NCBI GenBank assembly: GCA_965146665.1 | Contig: CBCTHE010000005.1 | Coordinates: forward strand, 140,308-204,307 | DNA: 64,000 bases | Direction: 5' to 3' | DNA from: Ructibacterium sp965146665 | GTDB taxonomy: Bacteria; Bacillota; Clostridia; Monoglobales; Monoglobaceae | Program-made: the position numbers and the translations under genes | Part shown: in pieces, positions 1-9,188 of the stretch | How positions within the stretch are numbered: position 1 is the stretch's first letter | How the letters are laid out: each line of letters begins with the position of its first letter | Notes under the pieces: model-generated | Databases searched by the model: none | Seen by the model: only the letters and a program-made list of their open reading frames with translations | Told to the model about the DNA's origin: nothing

Positions 1-482
1 TGGATAAAATACAGCATCAGGTCATATTCCTTTTTGGTCAGGTTCACCTGCTCCCCCTGCCGCCGAACCACCCGGGAACGGGTGTCGATCTCCACATCTC
101 CCACCCGGATCTCCGCCTCGGTTTTGTTGTACCGCCGCAGAACGGTCTCCACCCGGGCCAAAAGCTCCACGATCTCAAAGGGTTTCCCCAGATAATCGTC
201 CGCGCCGGCACGCAGGCCCCGGACCCGGTCCCGCACCTCGGTCCGGGCCGTGAGGAAGATCACCGGAATACCGCTGGGCCTGATATACTCCATCAGTTCA
301 AAGCCGTCCGCGCCCGGCAGCATCACATCCAGAAGGACAAGATCATAGCGGCTGTTCTCCAGCCTGTCCGCCGCGGCCAGACCGTCGTAAACACATTCGC
401 ATTGATACCCCGCCTCGTCCAGATTCATGCGGATCAACTCAGAAATCGGCTTTTCATCCTCCACAATCAAAATTTTTATCAT
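1..482 (-). CDS. OmpR/PhoB-family response regulator (3' end outside window)
   Basis: The reading frame starts at the ATG at 482-480 behind a good GGAGGTGA ribosome site and runs off the left edge after about 160 residues. It begins MIKILIVEDE, the acidic pocket of a receiver domain. The phospho-acceptor is Asp52 in LVLLDVMLPG, and the conserved Lys lies in GKPF. After residue ~125 the winged-helix DNA-binding domain starts (LTKKEYDLM, the first conserved element of Trans_reg_C). A histidine kinase is usually the next gene, but it would lie outside the window, so the stimulus is unknown. It is divergent from the SLH hydrolase and separated from it by about 310 bp. The family call is secure. 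Confidence 0.95.
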   Translation of the reverse strand, partial: MIKILIVEDEKPISELIRMNLDEAGYQCECVYDGLAAADRLENSRYDLVLLDVMLPGADGFELMEYIRPSGIPVIFLTARTEVRDRVRGLRAGADDYLGKPFEIVELLARVETVLRRYNKTEAEIRVGDVEIDTRSRVVRRQGEQVNLTKKEYDLMLYFI

Positions 483-513
483 GTCCGTCACCTCCGCATC
501 AACATACATCATT

Positions 514-542
514 ATTACATCATAGTTGCATCATTTTGTAAA
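514..542 (-). promoter_or_regulatory. Candidate sigma-A promoter for the response regulator
   Basis: On the minus strand a -35 TTTACA (542-537) and a -10 TGTAAT (519-514) are separated by 17 bp, about 30 bp upstream of the start codon. The -10 is a moderate match. Confidence 0.45.
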
Positions 543-605
543 GCGGTTATTTTTTCTTTTCACCCTGATTTGGGACAGAAGCGGAAATACCGCTGGATTC
601 TTCCA

Positions 606-634
606 TTGCATTGTGCCGCGGCATCTGCTATAAT
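606..634 (+). promoter_or_regulatory. Candidate sigma-A promoter for the SLH hydrolase
   Basis: TTGCAT (606-611) and TATAAT (629-634) are separated by exactly 17 bp, close to consensus, upstream of the gene starting at 792. Confidence 0.6.
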
Positions 635-791
635 GGAAAGAAAACAAGACAGGCGGCGATCCGCGTGAAAATACATCGCATGATCAGTCTCCGGCTCAAG
701 TGTGCTTAGGCATGCTGCGCTTTATCTGCCCGCAATAAGGTGTTGTCTGTTTTTATTTTTGTTTGTGGGCGGAAAGGCTGCGACGATTTTT

Positions 792-2453
792 ATGAAGCAT
801 AACATTACAAAGTATATTGCCGCTCTGCTGGCGGCGGCTCTGCTGCCCGCCGGGGCGGCGCAGGGCGGCGGAACCGAGGCACACTGGGGCGCGGACGCCC
901 TGGAACAGGCCGCAGAGCAGGGCTGGATGAAACCGGAGGAGACCGCCGACGGGCCGGACCTCGCCATGACGCGGGGCGGATTTGTCTCCGCCCTCTGGCG
1001 CATGGACGGCGCGCCCGCGGGGGCGGAATCCCCCTTTGCGGACCTGCCGGAGGATTCCGCGCTTTCCGGCGCGCTGGGCTGGGCCTTTGCCGCCGGTATC
1101 GCCGCAGGCACGGACGGCCGGACCTTTGCGCCGGAGGCGCCTCTTTCCCGGGAGGATGCGGCGGTTCTGATGTTCCGGTACCTGGACCAAAAGGACAGGC
1201 TTTCCATTGGAGACGCCTCCGTAAACCCGCCGGCTGACGCCGGGACGGTCTCCGGCTATGCCGAAGCGGCCGCGGCGCGGCTCTGGCGGCTGGGCATCTT
1301 CCGCGGCGAAAACGGCGCTTTTCTGCCCCATGCCCCGCTCAGCCGGGCCGAGACCGCCGCCCTGCTCACCCGGCTCAAATCCCTGACCGGCCAGCGGGTG
1401 ACGGAACGGCTGACCATCCCCTCCTTTGACGCATACCCCCTGGAAGGAAAGCTGGACCTGCCGGCCGGGCAGGAGGCTGACAAACTGGTGGTCTTTGTGA
1501 ACGGCTCCGGGCCCAACACCTATGACAACCGCCGGGAAATCAATGGGACTTCCTTCCGCTACCACGATCTTTTCGCGGAGCAGCTGACCCGCCGGGGGAC
1601 CGCCTTTTTCCGGGCCAGCACCCGGGGAGTCTATCCCAGCGAAGCCGCCCCTATGTTCGCAGAGGTGCATGACGCGGAATACCGGACCTATCTGCCGGAA
1701 ACCTCTGTGCAGGACATTGAGGCAATCGTCGCCGCCCTCAAGGCCGATCCCCGGCTCAAAAACGCCCGGGTGTATCTCCTGGGCTGGAGCGAGGGCACTA
1801 TGATCGCGCCCAAGGTGGCACAGCGCGGGAATGTACAGGTGGACGCTCTGCTTCTGGCGGGCTACTGCAACGGCACCATGGACGAGGCCTTGGAATGGCA
1901 GCAGAGCGGCGCGTCCAGCATGCTGCTCTATTCCCAGTATTTTGACTACGACGGGGACGGCGCCGTATCAGAGGCGGAGTTTGCCGAGGACCGGTACCAG
2001 CTCAAGGATCAGCTGGGCTCTGATTTCACCGCGCTGGATGCTGACGGAAACGGCGCGCTGACCATTGATGACTTTGCCATGCTGACGGCTCCGTTCCGCA
2101 GGGAAATGCTGGACGCCATTAAGGGGCGCGATGACCAATGGCTGAAGGAAAACTACAGCGTACAGCTGACCAGCGGCTGGTTCCTGGCCCATCGGGCGTT
2201 TCAGCCCAACCGGGAGATGCTCGCCGCGCTTTATCTGCCGATTCATATTTTTCATGGGACTGCGGACTTGAACGTGAGCGTTCAGGGTGTCTATGACATA
2301 GAAAGCACGTTTCAAAATCTGGGGAAAACCAATCTGACGCTCCATGTCTTCCCGGGAATGGATCACGATTTGAACTATCTTGTCTATCCGCTCACCGGCG
2401 GGATTCCGGAGAGCTTTACAGACCTGTTTCAGACCATTGCGGACCTGGACTGA
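792..2453 (+). CDS. SLH-anchored secreted alpha/beta hydrolase with two EF-hand loops
   Basis: I chose the ATG at 792 because it opens a typical signal peptide (MKHNITKYIAALLAAALLPA); the frame extends further upstream without one. The mature protein has about three SLH units (residues ~31-70, 80-130, 150-200), which bind secondary cell-wall polymer. An alpha/beta hydrolase domain follows. Its nucleophile elbow is GWSEG (Ser333), and the likely acid and base are Asp492 (GTADLN) and His525 (GMDHD). Two canonical calcium loops, DYDGDGAVSEAE (~385-396) and DADGNGALTIDD (~416-427), sit between the nucleophile and the acid, in the lid position. This suggests calcium-dependent folding or gating. 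An esterase acting on acylated polysaccharide is plausible but not shown. It is monocistronic, ending at a strong terminator. Confidence 0.85.
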   Translation: MKHNITKYIAALLAAALLPAGAAQGGGTEAHWGADALEQAAEQGWMKPEETADGPDLAMTRGGFVSALWRMDGAPAGAESPFADLPEDSALSGALGWAFAAGIAAGTDGRTFAPEAPLSREDAAVLMFRYLDQKDRLSIGDASVNPPADAGTVSGYAEAAAARLWRLGIFRGENGAFLPHAPLSRAETAALLTRLKSLTGQRVTERLTIPSFDAYPLEGKLDLPAGQEADKLVVFVNGSGPNTYDNRREINGTSFRYHDLFAEQLTRRGTAFFRASTRGVYPSEAAPMFAEVHDAEYRTYLPETSVQDIEAIVAALKADPRLKNARVYLLGWSEGTMIAPKVAQRGNVQVDALLLAGYCNGTMDEALEWQQSGASSMLLYSQYFDYDGDGAVSEAEFAEDRYQLKDQLGSDFTALDADGNGALTIDDFAMLTAPFRREMLDAIKGRDDQWLKENYSVQLTSGWFLAHRAFQPNREMLAALYLPIHIFHGTADLNVSVQGVYDIESTFQNLGKTNLTLHVFPGMDHDLNYLVYPLTGGIPESFTDLFQTIADLD

Positions 2454-2460
2454 CCGAATT

Positions 2461-2493
2461 AAAAAAAGGAGGCGGGAACCCGCCTCCTTTTTT
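2461..2493. terminator. Bidirectional rho-independent terminator
   Basis: A perfect 9-bp stem GGAGGCGGG/CCCGCCTCC (2468-2476 with 2479-2487) has a 2-nt loop. It is flanked by seven A on the left and six T on the right, so it can stop the convergent genes ending at 2453 and 2498. Confidence 0.93.
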
Positions 2494-2497
2494 ATGC

Positions 2498-3610
2498 TCA
2501 TTCCTCCATCTGTGACAGCGCCATAAGCATCAGTCCCTGTCCATAGTAGGACATGGCACAGGGGATCCGGCCGTACTCCTCCACGCTGGCCATGACCGGG
2601 GTTCCGGCCGAGGTCCCCAGGGCCTCTCCGTCCGGTGCCGCATGCGCCTTGATATACTGCTCCGCCCGGCTCAGCATATCCCGGTAATCCCCGTGGATAT
2701 AGCCCGCGGCAAGGGCCTTTTTGACGCCGTAATACACCGCGCAGGCCACCGTGGTCTCCAGATAGGTCTCTGGATGGTCCAGCACCGTATGCCAGCTGCC
2801 GGACGCGTCTTGATACTGTTTCAAGGCATCCGCGTGCCGCTGTAAATTCTCCATAACCTGTGCCCGGCCCTCCGCATAATCCGGCACTCTCTGAAGGATC
2901 TCCACGCTGGAGACCACGCCCCAGCCATTGGCCCGGCCCCAGCGCACACCGGACATGTGATGGCGGAGCTGGCAGTTATAGGCATGGTACATCAGCCCGG
3001 TCTTTGGATCGGTCAGATAGTGGTAATGGAGCCGGATCTGGCGCAGGGCCTCCATGCAGTACATGTCATTGCCGGTAAAACGTCCCCACTCCGCCAAAAA
3101 TATGCCCGCCATAAAGGCGGTGTCCGCCCAGATCTGAGACGCCAGCTTACTGCGGTCGCTGTTGACCGAATGCTCCAGCGTGCCCTGATCCGCCCGGGCC
3201 GCCTGCGCCATGCAGTACTGGGCCGCGTATTCACACACGGCCCGGTATCTGTGGTCTCCGGTATGGCGGCAGAGCTGTAAAACAGCAAACATGGGCGCGG
3301 TGCTGTTGATGCTCTGAGGCGGGAGCCCCCGCTCCAGATGCGCATCCGTCCACGCCCGGATAAAGTCCCAATACCGCTCATCCCGCAGTTTTTTGTTGGC
3401 CTCCAGCAGTCCGAACCAGCCTACGCCGTTCTGCCAGTCAAAGGCGTCATACCGCATATCAATGGTCTTATACTGATCCGCCATACGGATGTAGTGTTCC
3501 TTGACATAGGCCCCCTTGCCGTCCATATCCCCGAAAAAATCAAATACAAGATCCGGCAGTTCATACTTTTCCCCAATGGTCTTATCCGCAACCCTCTTGA
3601 GCAATTCCAT
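2498..3610 (-). CDS. GH105-type unsaturated uronyl hydrolase
   Basis: This 370-residue protein has no signal peptide, so it is probably cytoplasmic. It carries the marks of the Glyco_hydro_88/GH105 alpha6/alpha6-barrel: IWADTAFMAGIF with the catalytic Asp at about residue 163, GRANGWG, SGSWHTVLD, YLETTVAC and a closing YYGQGLMLMAL. These enzymes hydrate the C4-C5 double bond of the unsaturated uronate that a polysaccharide lyase leaves at the non-reducing end, releasing a keto-uronate. It is the last gene of the operon, 36 bp after the secreted lyase and directly before the terminator. The length is normal for the family. Rhamnogalacturonan or another uronate glycan could be the source; the exact linkage cannot be read from sequence. 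Confidence 0.88.
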   Translation of the reverse strand: MELLKRVADKTIGEKYELPDLVFDFFGDMDGKGAYVKEHYIRMADQYKTIDMRYDAFDWQNGVGWFGLLEANKKLRDERYWDFIRAWTDAHLERGLPPQSINSTAPMFAVLQLCRHTGDHRYRAVCEYAAQYCMAQAARADQGTLEHSVNSDRSKLASQIWADTAFMAGIFLAEWGRFTGNDMYCMEALRQIRLHYHYLTDPKTGLMYHAYNCQLRHHMSGVRWGRANGWGVVSSVEILQRVPDYAEGRAQVMENLQRHADALKQYQDASGSWHTVLDHPETYLETTVACAVYYGVKKALAAGYIHGDYRDMLSRAEQYIKAHAAPDGEALGTSAGTPVMASVEEYGRIPCAMSYYGQGLMLMALSQMEE

Positions 3611-3646
3611 CTCTGTCTGTCCTTCCTTCCTTTATCCAGTCTTTTT

Positions 3647-6600
3647 TCATTTCCGAACGGCCAAATCAAAGCTTTCTCCCCCAGGCCGGCCGCCGCTCCA
3701 AACGAACACCCGAAGGGTATAGTCCCCGTCTTCCGGGAGCTCCAGCTCCGCCAGGGACACGTTTTGTTCCTCTCCGGGCGCCAAAGGCACGGCGGCACGC
3801 GCCGCCCGGATGAGTATGCCGTTTTCACCGTAGACGCCGCAGACCACCTCCGCGGTCTCGGTCCGGCCGCTCTGATTTGCGGCCGCGGCCCGCACCTCCA
3901 CACTCCGGCAGCCGCCCAGCGCTTCTGCGCCGCTGATCTCCCGGCCGCCGCTGTACAGCCGGACCGAACCCGCCGACACCGGGCCTCCGCCCGGCTCCGG
4001 AAAACAGATCCGCATGGCGCCCGGCTCCAGCAAAATGGCTTCGCCCGCCAGATACCGCTGTCCGCACCGAGGGTCGGCAACCCGCTCCGGCAGCGCGGCC
4101 GAAACGGTCTGTGTGCCGGGATTTGTCAGAATATAACATATCTGTTCCCCGTTCCGCACCGTATAGATATTCTCCCCGGCCCGGACGGTTTCCAGCCGGT
4201 CCGCGCCGCGGTCCCGGGGGTAGAGTACCGCCAGATAATCCCCGCCCGCCGGCGCCTGTGCTGTGATATACTGCTGATAGTCCTGGGCATACCGCGTCTT
4301 GTTGCTCAGGGGTGTGGTCCTCACGCTGACCGCCGCGTCCGCAGGCTCCAGAAAGGTCACGTCAAAATCTTTCTGATTACAGCATGCCGCCGTCACGCTG
4401 TTGCCCCCGGCGCCGCTGACCCGGTCTGCCAGGGCGTGAATCCCGAACCTGCTGGGCCGGGTGCCTCTGATGTCATCCCATATCACATAGGCGTCCAGCC
4501 CATCCTTGAGGAACAGGAAATGCCGCTGATAGGACTGGTTCCCGCCGCCCCCAATGTCGCTTTTTACATAGTCATAGGCCTCGCTCTGGTAAAAATCCAG
4601 CACGGACGCGTTCTCGCTTCCCGCGTACAAGGTTCCGTCCTCCTGATAGAACGCCACGGTGTTGTGCGCCTCCGGCCCCTCATACCAGGGGCCCTCCTCC
4701 GCGCCATAGTCGCACATGCCCGCGTCCAGGGAGATGGGCGTCCGGTCAGAATAGAGGATAAAGCTTCCCCGGTCGTTATGCTGATGGGAGCCGATCAGCT
4801 TTCCCGCGCTGGAATAGAACGCGTAGTCCTCCTCCGCTGTCCCATAGTCCTGTCTGAACGCCACATAGCCCATATCTGGAAAAAGCGTGGTCTCCAGCGC
4901 CGGGGAGACGGCCGTCAGGTCCTCCGGCCCCAGGTACAGCCAGTCCGTGATGCCGCCGCCCTCCCGGTCCAGGGCGTACTGAAGCTGGGCCGCAAACAGG
5001 GGATCCGTCTTGGCATAGCCCTCAATCCCGGCATAGATACAGCCGTTCATCTGGGAATAGTCCGCGTCCCCCACAGGCGGATAGTCCGCCCTGTCCTTCC
5101 AGATTCCCGCCGCCGCGGCATCCGGCGGCATCTGAATGCGCATCATAAAATCATACATCTTCCTGAGCTTTTCATTTTCAAACCAGTTTTCCCCCTTGGC
5201 CCGTTCCATGACCTTGGCGGCAAAGCCCATACTGTTGAGCACGGCCACATGATACCTTGTGGACTCCGGCCAGCCGCCGTCCGCGCCCACGGAATGCTCC
5301 AGGATCCACTCCAGCTCGCCCACCGCATGGTCATAGTATTCCGCCGCCCTGTGATAATAGGGGAAGGTCACCGAAAACACCAGCAGGCCGATGCTCCGGT
5401 CCGCGTTGTAGTTGTGCTTCCGCCGGGTCTCGTTGGTATAGTCATAGTATCGGGTGTCCATCAGCGTGTCCGCAATCCAGTACATATGCTCCCGTATCTG
5501 GTTTTCCTCCGCCTGGGTGATACCGCCCAGCTCCGGCGGGACATCCCGGATCTGGTCATATTGATAACACAGGTTCTTGACCGCCCGGCCGATGTGCACC
5601 GCCTCATAGGTATCGTCCAGGCTCTCGCCTGTGGTCATCAGATGGTCCATGCCCCAGCGCATCTCCCACAGGGAATACAAGAGCAGTTTTTTTGCCTTTT
5701 CCGCATAGTAATAGCCGCTTTTGGCCACCTTGTCCTGAGAGATTCCAGCCCCCAGTCCCATGTAAACATTGGCCAAATGCGCGGTTGTCAGGCCGGTTCG
5801 CTTGGTAATGGTCATCCTGTTGAAGCTGGCGGCCGTGTCCTCAGACAGGACGTTTCCGTCCCGGTCCAGCGACTGAACCGTCACATAGAACCCGCCGGTA
5901 TTCTCCCCGTCCTGCCCCAGAACAATGGTCCCGGTATAATCCCGTCCCGGGGCCGCTGCGGTCTCTTGCCACACCGCGACCTCTCCGTCCCGGTCCGGAC
6001 TCTCCATGACCGCGAAACGGGTGCCGCAGTTGTCCGCCGCGTCAAAGGTCGTGTCGCTCTCCGCCGCTGCGCTGATCTTTCCGGTTCCCGGCTCCTGCCG
6101 CCACCCGGAAAGCCCGGATTCAAAGCTGGGATTTTCAAAGGTCAGTCCGGCGACCTTGAGCATATCCATCCGAATATTGCCCCGGCCGGACAGGGTGAGA
6201 CAGATCCGGACCCCCGCGGTGTTTTGCGGTGTGTGGAATCGGAGGCTCTGGGTGCGCCAGGCATTGATCCCCACTGCGTGGTCCAGCCGCTCCATGGTAT
6301 AGCGGTCCTTCCGCTTATAGCTCTCCTGATACTGGGCGGCAAAGGGCTCCCGCTCCAGCCTGCTTCGGATCAGGGGCAGATCCTCCGTGCTGTACAGCAG
6401 ACCGGGAAAGGTCTTTTCCACCGGGGTCTGCGCGAACAGCGTATAGGTACAGCTCCCCTCCCGGCCGCCGCAGGAGGCGGCGATGGTAACGGTTCCGGGA
6501 ACTGCCGCGTCGGTCAGCGCCCAGGTGCCGTCCTGCTGTATCGTGACACCGGGACACGCATCCCTGACAGACCATACGGGCTGGACATCCATATCCTGTC

Positions 6601-7276
6601 CATACTGATCCTTGACCCGGGCCGTGCAGGCAAGCTCCACACCGCCGGATAAAGGGATGCTGACCTCTGTCTGTCCGTAGTACTTCGGCATCACCTCCAC
6701 GGCTGACACCTGGGGCGCATACGCATATTCGGTCACCAGCGCGGGGCCATGGCTCCCGCCTTCACGGGCCGCAAACTTGATGTTGTTCTCCGCCCCCTGG
6801 GGATCAAAAATCACAAAGGTGATGCCGCCGTCCGCGGCCCGGACCTGCTCGGTCACATCCAGATACACCCATCCGCTGGACTTGAGCACCTGTGCCGATG
6901 CCACGGCATCCGCCCTGGTATACTTCCGGCCGCCATAGCTCTGAAAGGTCACGGCCGTCTCCTCCCAGCTGTTCTTGCCCACAGCCGCGAAGATCTCGTC
7001 CGCATCGCCGCCGGTCTTGTAGAGCCGGAGCAGGATGCTCCCGCTGTCCTGCGGAAATCCGCTCAGGTCGAACCGAACCAGGGCCTGACGATAGCTGGCC
7101 GCACGGACCAGAAGGCTGGTCTCATCGCCATAGTTCACAGCCGCGCCGGAATTGCTGGTGATATAGGTGTCGGCTTCCGCCTGCAGGACGAGCTCCCGCT
7201 CTGCGGCGGACACACCATATCCGCCGCAGAACAGGACCGCCGCCAGCGCCAATGTCAGCCATACAGTCTTTTTCAC
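3647..7276 (-). CDS. Secreted heparinase II/III-like polysaccharide lyase with DNRLRE-type module
   Basis: The start is the GTG at 7276, preceded by GGGAGGTG and opening a signal peptide (VKKTVWLTLALAAVLFCGG), giving 1209 residues. Modules in order: a DNRLRE/CBM96-like beta-sandwich (~25-200, ADTYITSNSG...NYG and the LVRFDLSGFP strand); a bacterial Ig-like repeat (~205-300); an alpha/alpha-toroid (~310-760); and a heparinase-II/III C-terminal beta-domain with SHQHNDRGSF (~828-837), LDAGMCDYG and AHNTV. The two His, the Asp and the third His match the metal and catalytic positions known in heparinase II. A C-terminal beta-sandwich ending in LRVFVWSGG follows. It has no SLH unit, so it is either released or held by another partner. 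It should cut uronate-containing polysaccharide by beta-elimination, feeding the adjacent GH105. The substrate is not identifiable from sequence. Confidence 0.85.
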   Translation of the reverse strand: MKKTVWLTLALAAVLFCGGYGVSAAERELVLQAEADTYITSNSGAAVNYGDETSLLVRAASYRQALVRFDLSGFPQDSGSILLRLYKTGGDADEIFAAVGKNSWEETAVTFQSYGGRKYTRADAVASAQVLKSSGWVYLDVTEQVRAADGGITFVIFDPQGAENNIKFAAREGGSHGPALVTEYAYAPQVSAVEVMPKYYGQTEVSIPLSGGVELACTARVKDQYGQDMDVQPVWSVRDACPGVTIQQDGTWALTDAAVPGTVTIAASCGGREGSCTYTLFAQTPVEKTFPGLLYSTEDLPLIRSRLEREPFAAQYQESYKRKDRYTMERLDHAVGINAWRTQSLRFHTPQNTAGVRICLTLSGRGNIRMDMLKVAGLTFENPSFESGLSGWRQEPGTGKISAAAESDTTFDAADNCGTRFAVMESPDRDGEVAVWQETAAAPGRDYTGTIVLGQDGENTGGFYVTVQSLDRDGNVLSEDTAASFNRMTITKRTGLTTAHLANVYMGLGAGISQDKVAKSGYYYAEKAKKLLLYSLWEMRWGMDHLMTTGESLDDTYEAVHIGRAVKNLCYQYDQIRDVPPELGGITQAEENQIREHMYWIADTLMDTRYYDYTNETRRKHNYNADRSIGLLVFSVTFPYYHRAAEYYDHAVGELEWILEHSVGADGGWPESTRYHVAVLNSMGFAAKVMERAKGENWFENEKLRKMYDFMMRIQMPPDAAAAGIWKDRADYPPVGDADYSQMNGCIYAGIEGYAKTDPLFAAQLQYALDREGGGITDWLYLGPEDLTAVSPALETTLFPDMGYVAFRQDYGTAEEDYAFYSSAGKLIGSHQHNDRGSFILYSDRTPISLDAGMCDYGAEEGPWYEGPEAHNTVAFYQEDGTLYAGSENASVLDFYQSEAYDYVKSDIGGGGNQSYQRHFLFLKDGLDAYVIWDDIRGTRPSRFGIHALADRVSGAGGNSVTAACCNQKDFDVTFLEPADAAVSVRTTPLSNKTRYAQDYQQYITAQAPAGGDYLAVLYPRDRGADRLETVRAGENIYTVRNGEQICYILTNPGTQTVSAALPERVADPRCGQRYLAGEAILLEPGAMRICFPEPGGGPVSAGSVRLYSGGREISGAEALGGCRSVEVRAAAANQSGRTETAEVVCGVYGENGILIRAARAAVPLAPGEEQNVSLAELELPEDGDYTLRVFVWSGGRPGGESFDLAVRK

Positions 7277-7304
7277 AACGCACCTCCCGCGTGTCTGATG
7301 TCTC

Positions 7305-9188
7305 TTATTCCGCCGCAATGGTTCGCTCCGCCGCTTCGCAGATGGGCGCATTGGCGGCATCCCAGACGAATATCCGAACTTTGCCTCCGGCATGGTTCGC
7401 CATGGCGCCCAGCTCGCAGTCCAGCGTTTCCGCTGCCCCGCTCTCCACAGTCACGCTTGCCGACACCGCCTTCTGCAGAACCCGGTGCTGGCCGTCGCAG
7501 ACCACCGCAATGCACCTGACCTTCCTTGCCGCGCCGGTGGTGTTTTTCACCTGTGCCGCGGCCCGGAGCGCCGCGCTGGCAGGGATGACATCCGCCGCGC
7601 CGTATACGGTCTCTCCGTCGCTGACCGTCAGTTCTGTCACCATGACACCGGTCCGCGCGGTTGTAATGGCCAGCTCCGGCATGCCTGAGGCCGCCTCCCG
7701 GGTGTTCCAGCTGGTGTTCACCTCATTGGCGCCGCCGGAAATAAAGAAGCTGACCCGCTCCGGAGACTGTCCCCGTAAAAGTTCAGTAACATCAATCGTC
7801 ACCGCGCCCTTTACCGCCGGCGCGTCAAAGGGAATCTGTACCGCCTCAACGGGCGGATGGGTAAAGCTGTATACCAGTTCACTGACGGTATCCGCAGTCT
7901 CGCCATATTCATACCAGTCGTCTCCCATCAGCGATACATAGCACGCGGCGGCCGAATTGCTTGTGGCAGTTATGGTCAGCGCCGCCGAAGCAATTACCTC
8001 ATCCTCTGCAATCTTTGGCAGGGTAAAGCGAAGAAAACCAGCCCGGTAAGCCTTTCCTGTATTGTTTGTTCCTCTTGCTTGAAAGAATGTCCCATTCCCA
8101 TCCACGCTCATGCCTGTTTTATTTGTCCAGAAGGCGTCCGCCTCCGGATATTTCAGGTTGGTGACCCGGATTTTGAATTCTTTGGGAATGGAAAACGCCT
8201 CTGTGCCAACGGTTGCCGTCAGCGTGGCCTCCTTATACGCCTCCGTTCCATCTGGCCGGGTAATCTTTCCGTCCGCGGTAATCACAGCCGGGTCAGTGGT
8301 CTCCCAGCTGATGGGGGATCCATTCGCGCCTGTCACAGGCAGGCTGATGTCACGGCTGATATGGTTCAGATCCAGATCCGCCATGACCCCTTCTGTTCTG
8401 GTCTGCTCCTGCAGTTTGAGAGCTTCGGCATCCCTGACCACGCTTTCCTCCTCACCGGAGGGTATGGTATAGGCTATCTTCAGCTTTGGGGCGCGCGCCT
8501 CTCCCGCTTCTTTGGAGAATACCTCCAGGTTGCCAATGTTCTTGCCCGAAACCAGATAATCCATTGGCTGGCGGTACCAGATGCTGAGCTTATGCCCGGC
8601 GGATTCGCCGTCCAGCAGTTCCTTGACGTCCACAGCCAGCTTTTCCTCTCTGGCCGCTCCCTGATAGGTATAGACCACGGTGGGCTCCGGCACTGTTTTG
8701 TCGCCAACGCCTCTGTCATTTACCATCTGTCCGGTGAGCCCGCTGTCCGCTGTGACCGCGCCGGTTCCCGCGCCCTCTTTCCAGTCATCCCATGGATCTG
8801 CGGCGGACAGAAACCGCCCGAACTGATACTGCGCGCAGACAGTTTCCCCTGTGGATTCGTCTGTGTATGAATAGTTTGCCGGCGCGTCGCCGCCCTGGGT
8901 AAGCTCCAGGACCGCACCGGTGACCACCGCGTTTTCCGGCAATGCCGACAGGTCAAACCGCAGAACCGGCATCATCCGGTTGCCCGTCCGGGAGGCGATC
9001 AGTTTATTTGCGCCGCCGTAATTATAGTTCAGCTCTGTTTTCCCTGCCCGCGCAAACACATAGGTATCAGCCTCCGGCAGGATTTCCATGGTTTCTGTCT
9101 GGTCTTCCGCAAACCCGGCTGTGGACATCACGGGAAGCATACAGGCCAGCATGACAAAGGCCAGCCCCAACGCTGTTATCTTTTTCAT
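7305..9188 (-). CDS. Secreted DNRLRE/Ig multi-module binding protein, no catalytic domain seen
   Basis: A 627-residue protein with a clear signal peptide (MKKITALGLAFVMLACMLPV) and an AGGAAGG ribosome site. Two DNRLRE/CBM96-like modules are visible, at ~35-230 (EADTYVFARAGKTELNYNYGG, MMPVLRFDLS) and ~350-510 (ADAFWTNKTG, GFLRFTLPKI). They flank an atrophied bacterial Ig-like repeat at ~255-345 (ISWETTDPAVITADGKITRP). The C-terminal ~110 residues form the beta-sandwich seen in neighbouring secreted proteins, ending VRIFVWDAAN. No catalytic signature of a lyase or glycosidase is present. The start codon overlaps the stop of the upstream cytoplasmic lyase by 4 bp (ATGA), so translation is probably coupled. 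A surface carbohydrate-binding or scaffolding role is inferred. Confidence 0.75.
   Translation of the reverse strand: MKKITALGLAFVMLACMLPVMSTAGFAEDQTETMEILPEADTYVFARAGKTELNYNYGGANKLIASRTGNRMMPVLRFDLSALPENAVVTGAVLELTQGGDAPANYSYTDESTGETVCAQYQFGRFLSAADPWDDWKEGAGTGAVTADSGLTGQMVNDRGVGDKTVPEPTVVYTYQGAAREEKLAVDVKELLDGESAGHKLSIWYRQPMDYLVSGKNIGNLEVFSKEAGEARAPKLKIAYTIPSGEEESVVRDAEALKLQEQTRTEGVMADLDLNHISRDISLPVTGANGSPISWETTDPAVITADGKITRPDGTEAYKEATLTATVGTEAFSIPKEFKIRVTNLKYPEADAFWTNKTGMSVDGNGTFFQARGTNNTGKAYRAGFLRFTLPKIAEDEVIASAALTITATSNSAAACYVSLMGDDWYEYGETADTVSELVYSFTHPPVEAVQIPFDAPAVKGAVTIDVTELLRGQSPERVSFFISGGANEVNTSWNTREAASGMPELAITTARTGVMVTELTVSDGETVYGAADVIPASAALRAAAQVKNTTGAARKVRCIAVVCDGQHRVLQKAVSASVTVESGAAETLDCELGAMANHAGGKVRIFVWDAANAPICEAAERTIAAE

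Larger units (their letters stand above)
483..791. other. Divergent intergenic region
   Basis: This gap holds a promoter candidate for each flanking gene (listed separately). From the plus promoter to the ATG at 792 the leader would be about 150 nt. I see no riboswitch I can name in it. Short open frames here have no ribosome site or family resemblance. Confidence 0.6.

Noticed and set aside
402..668. Short plus-strand frame in the left divergent region
   Set aside because: It overlaps the start of the response regulator and its promoter, with no ribosome site or similarity.
483..791. Riboswitch in the SLH hydrolase leader
   Set aside because: The ~150-nt leader is long enough, but I could not match it to the core of any riboswitch class I know.
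3338..6652. Long plus-strand open frame opposite the secreted lyase
   Set aside because: Same antisense effect; no ribosome site or recognisable domain, and it spans the stop and start of two real minus genes.
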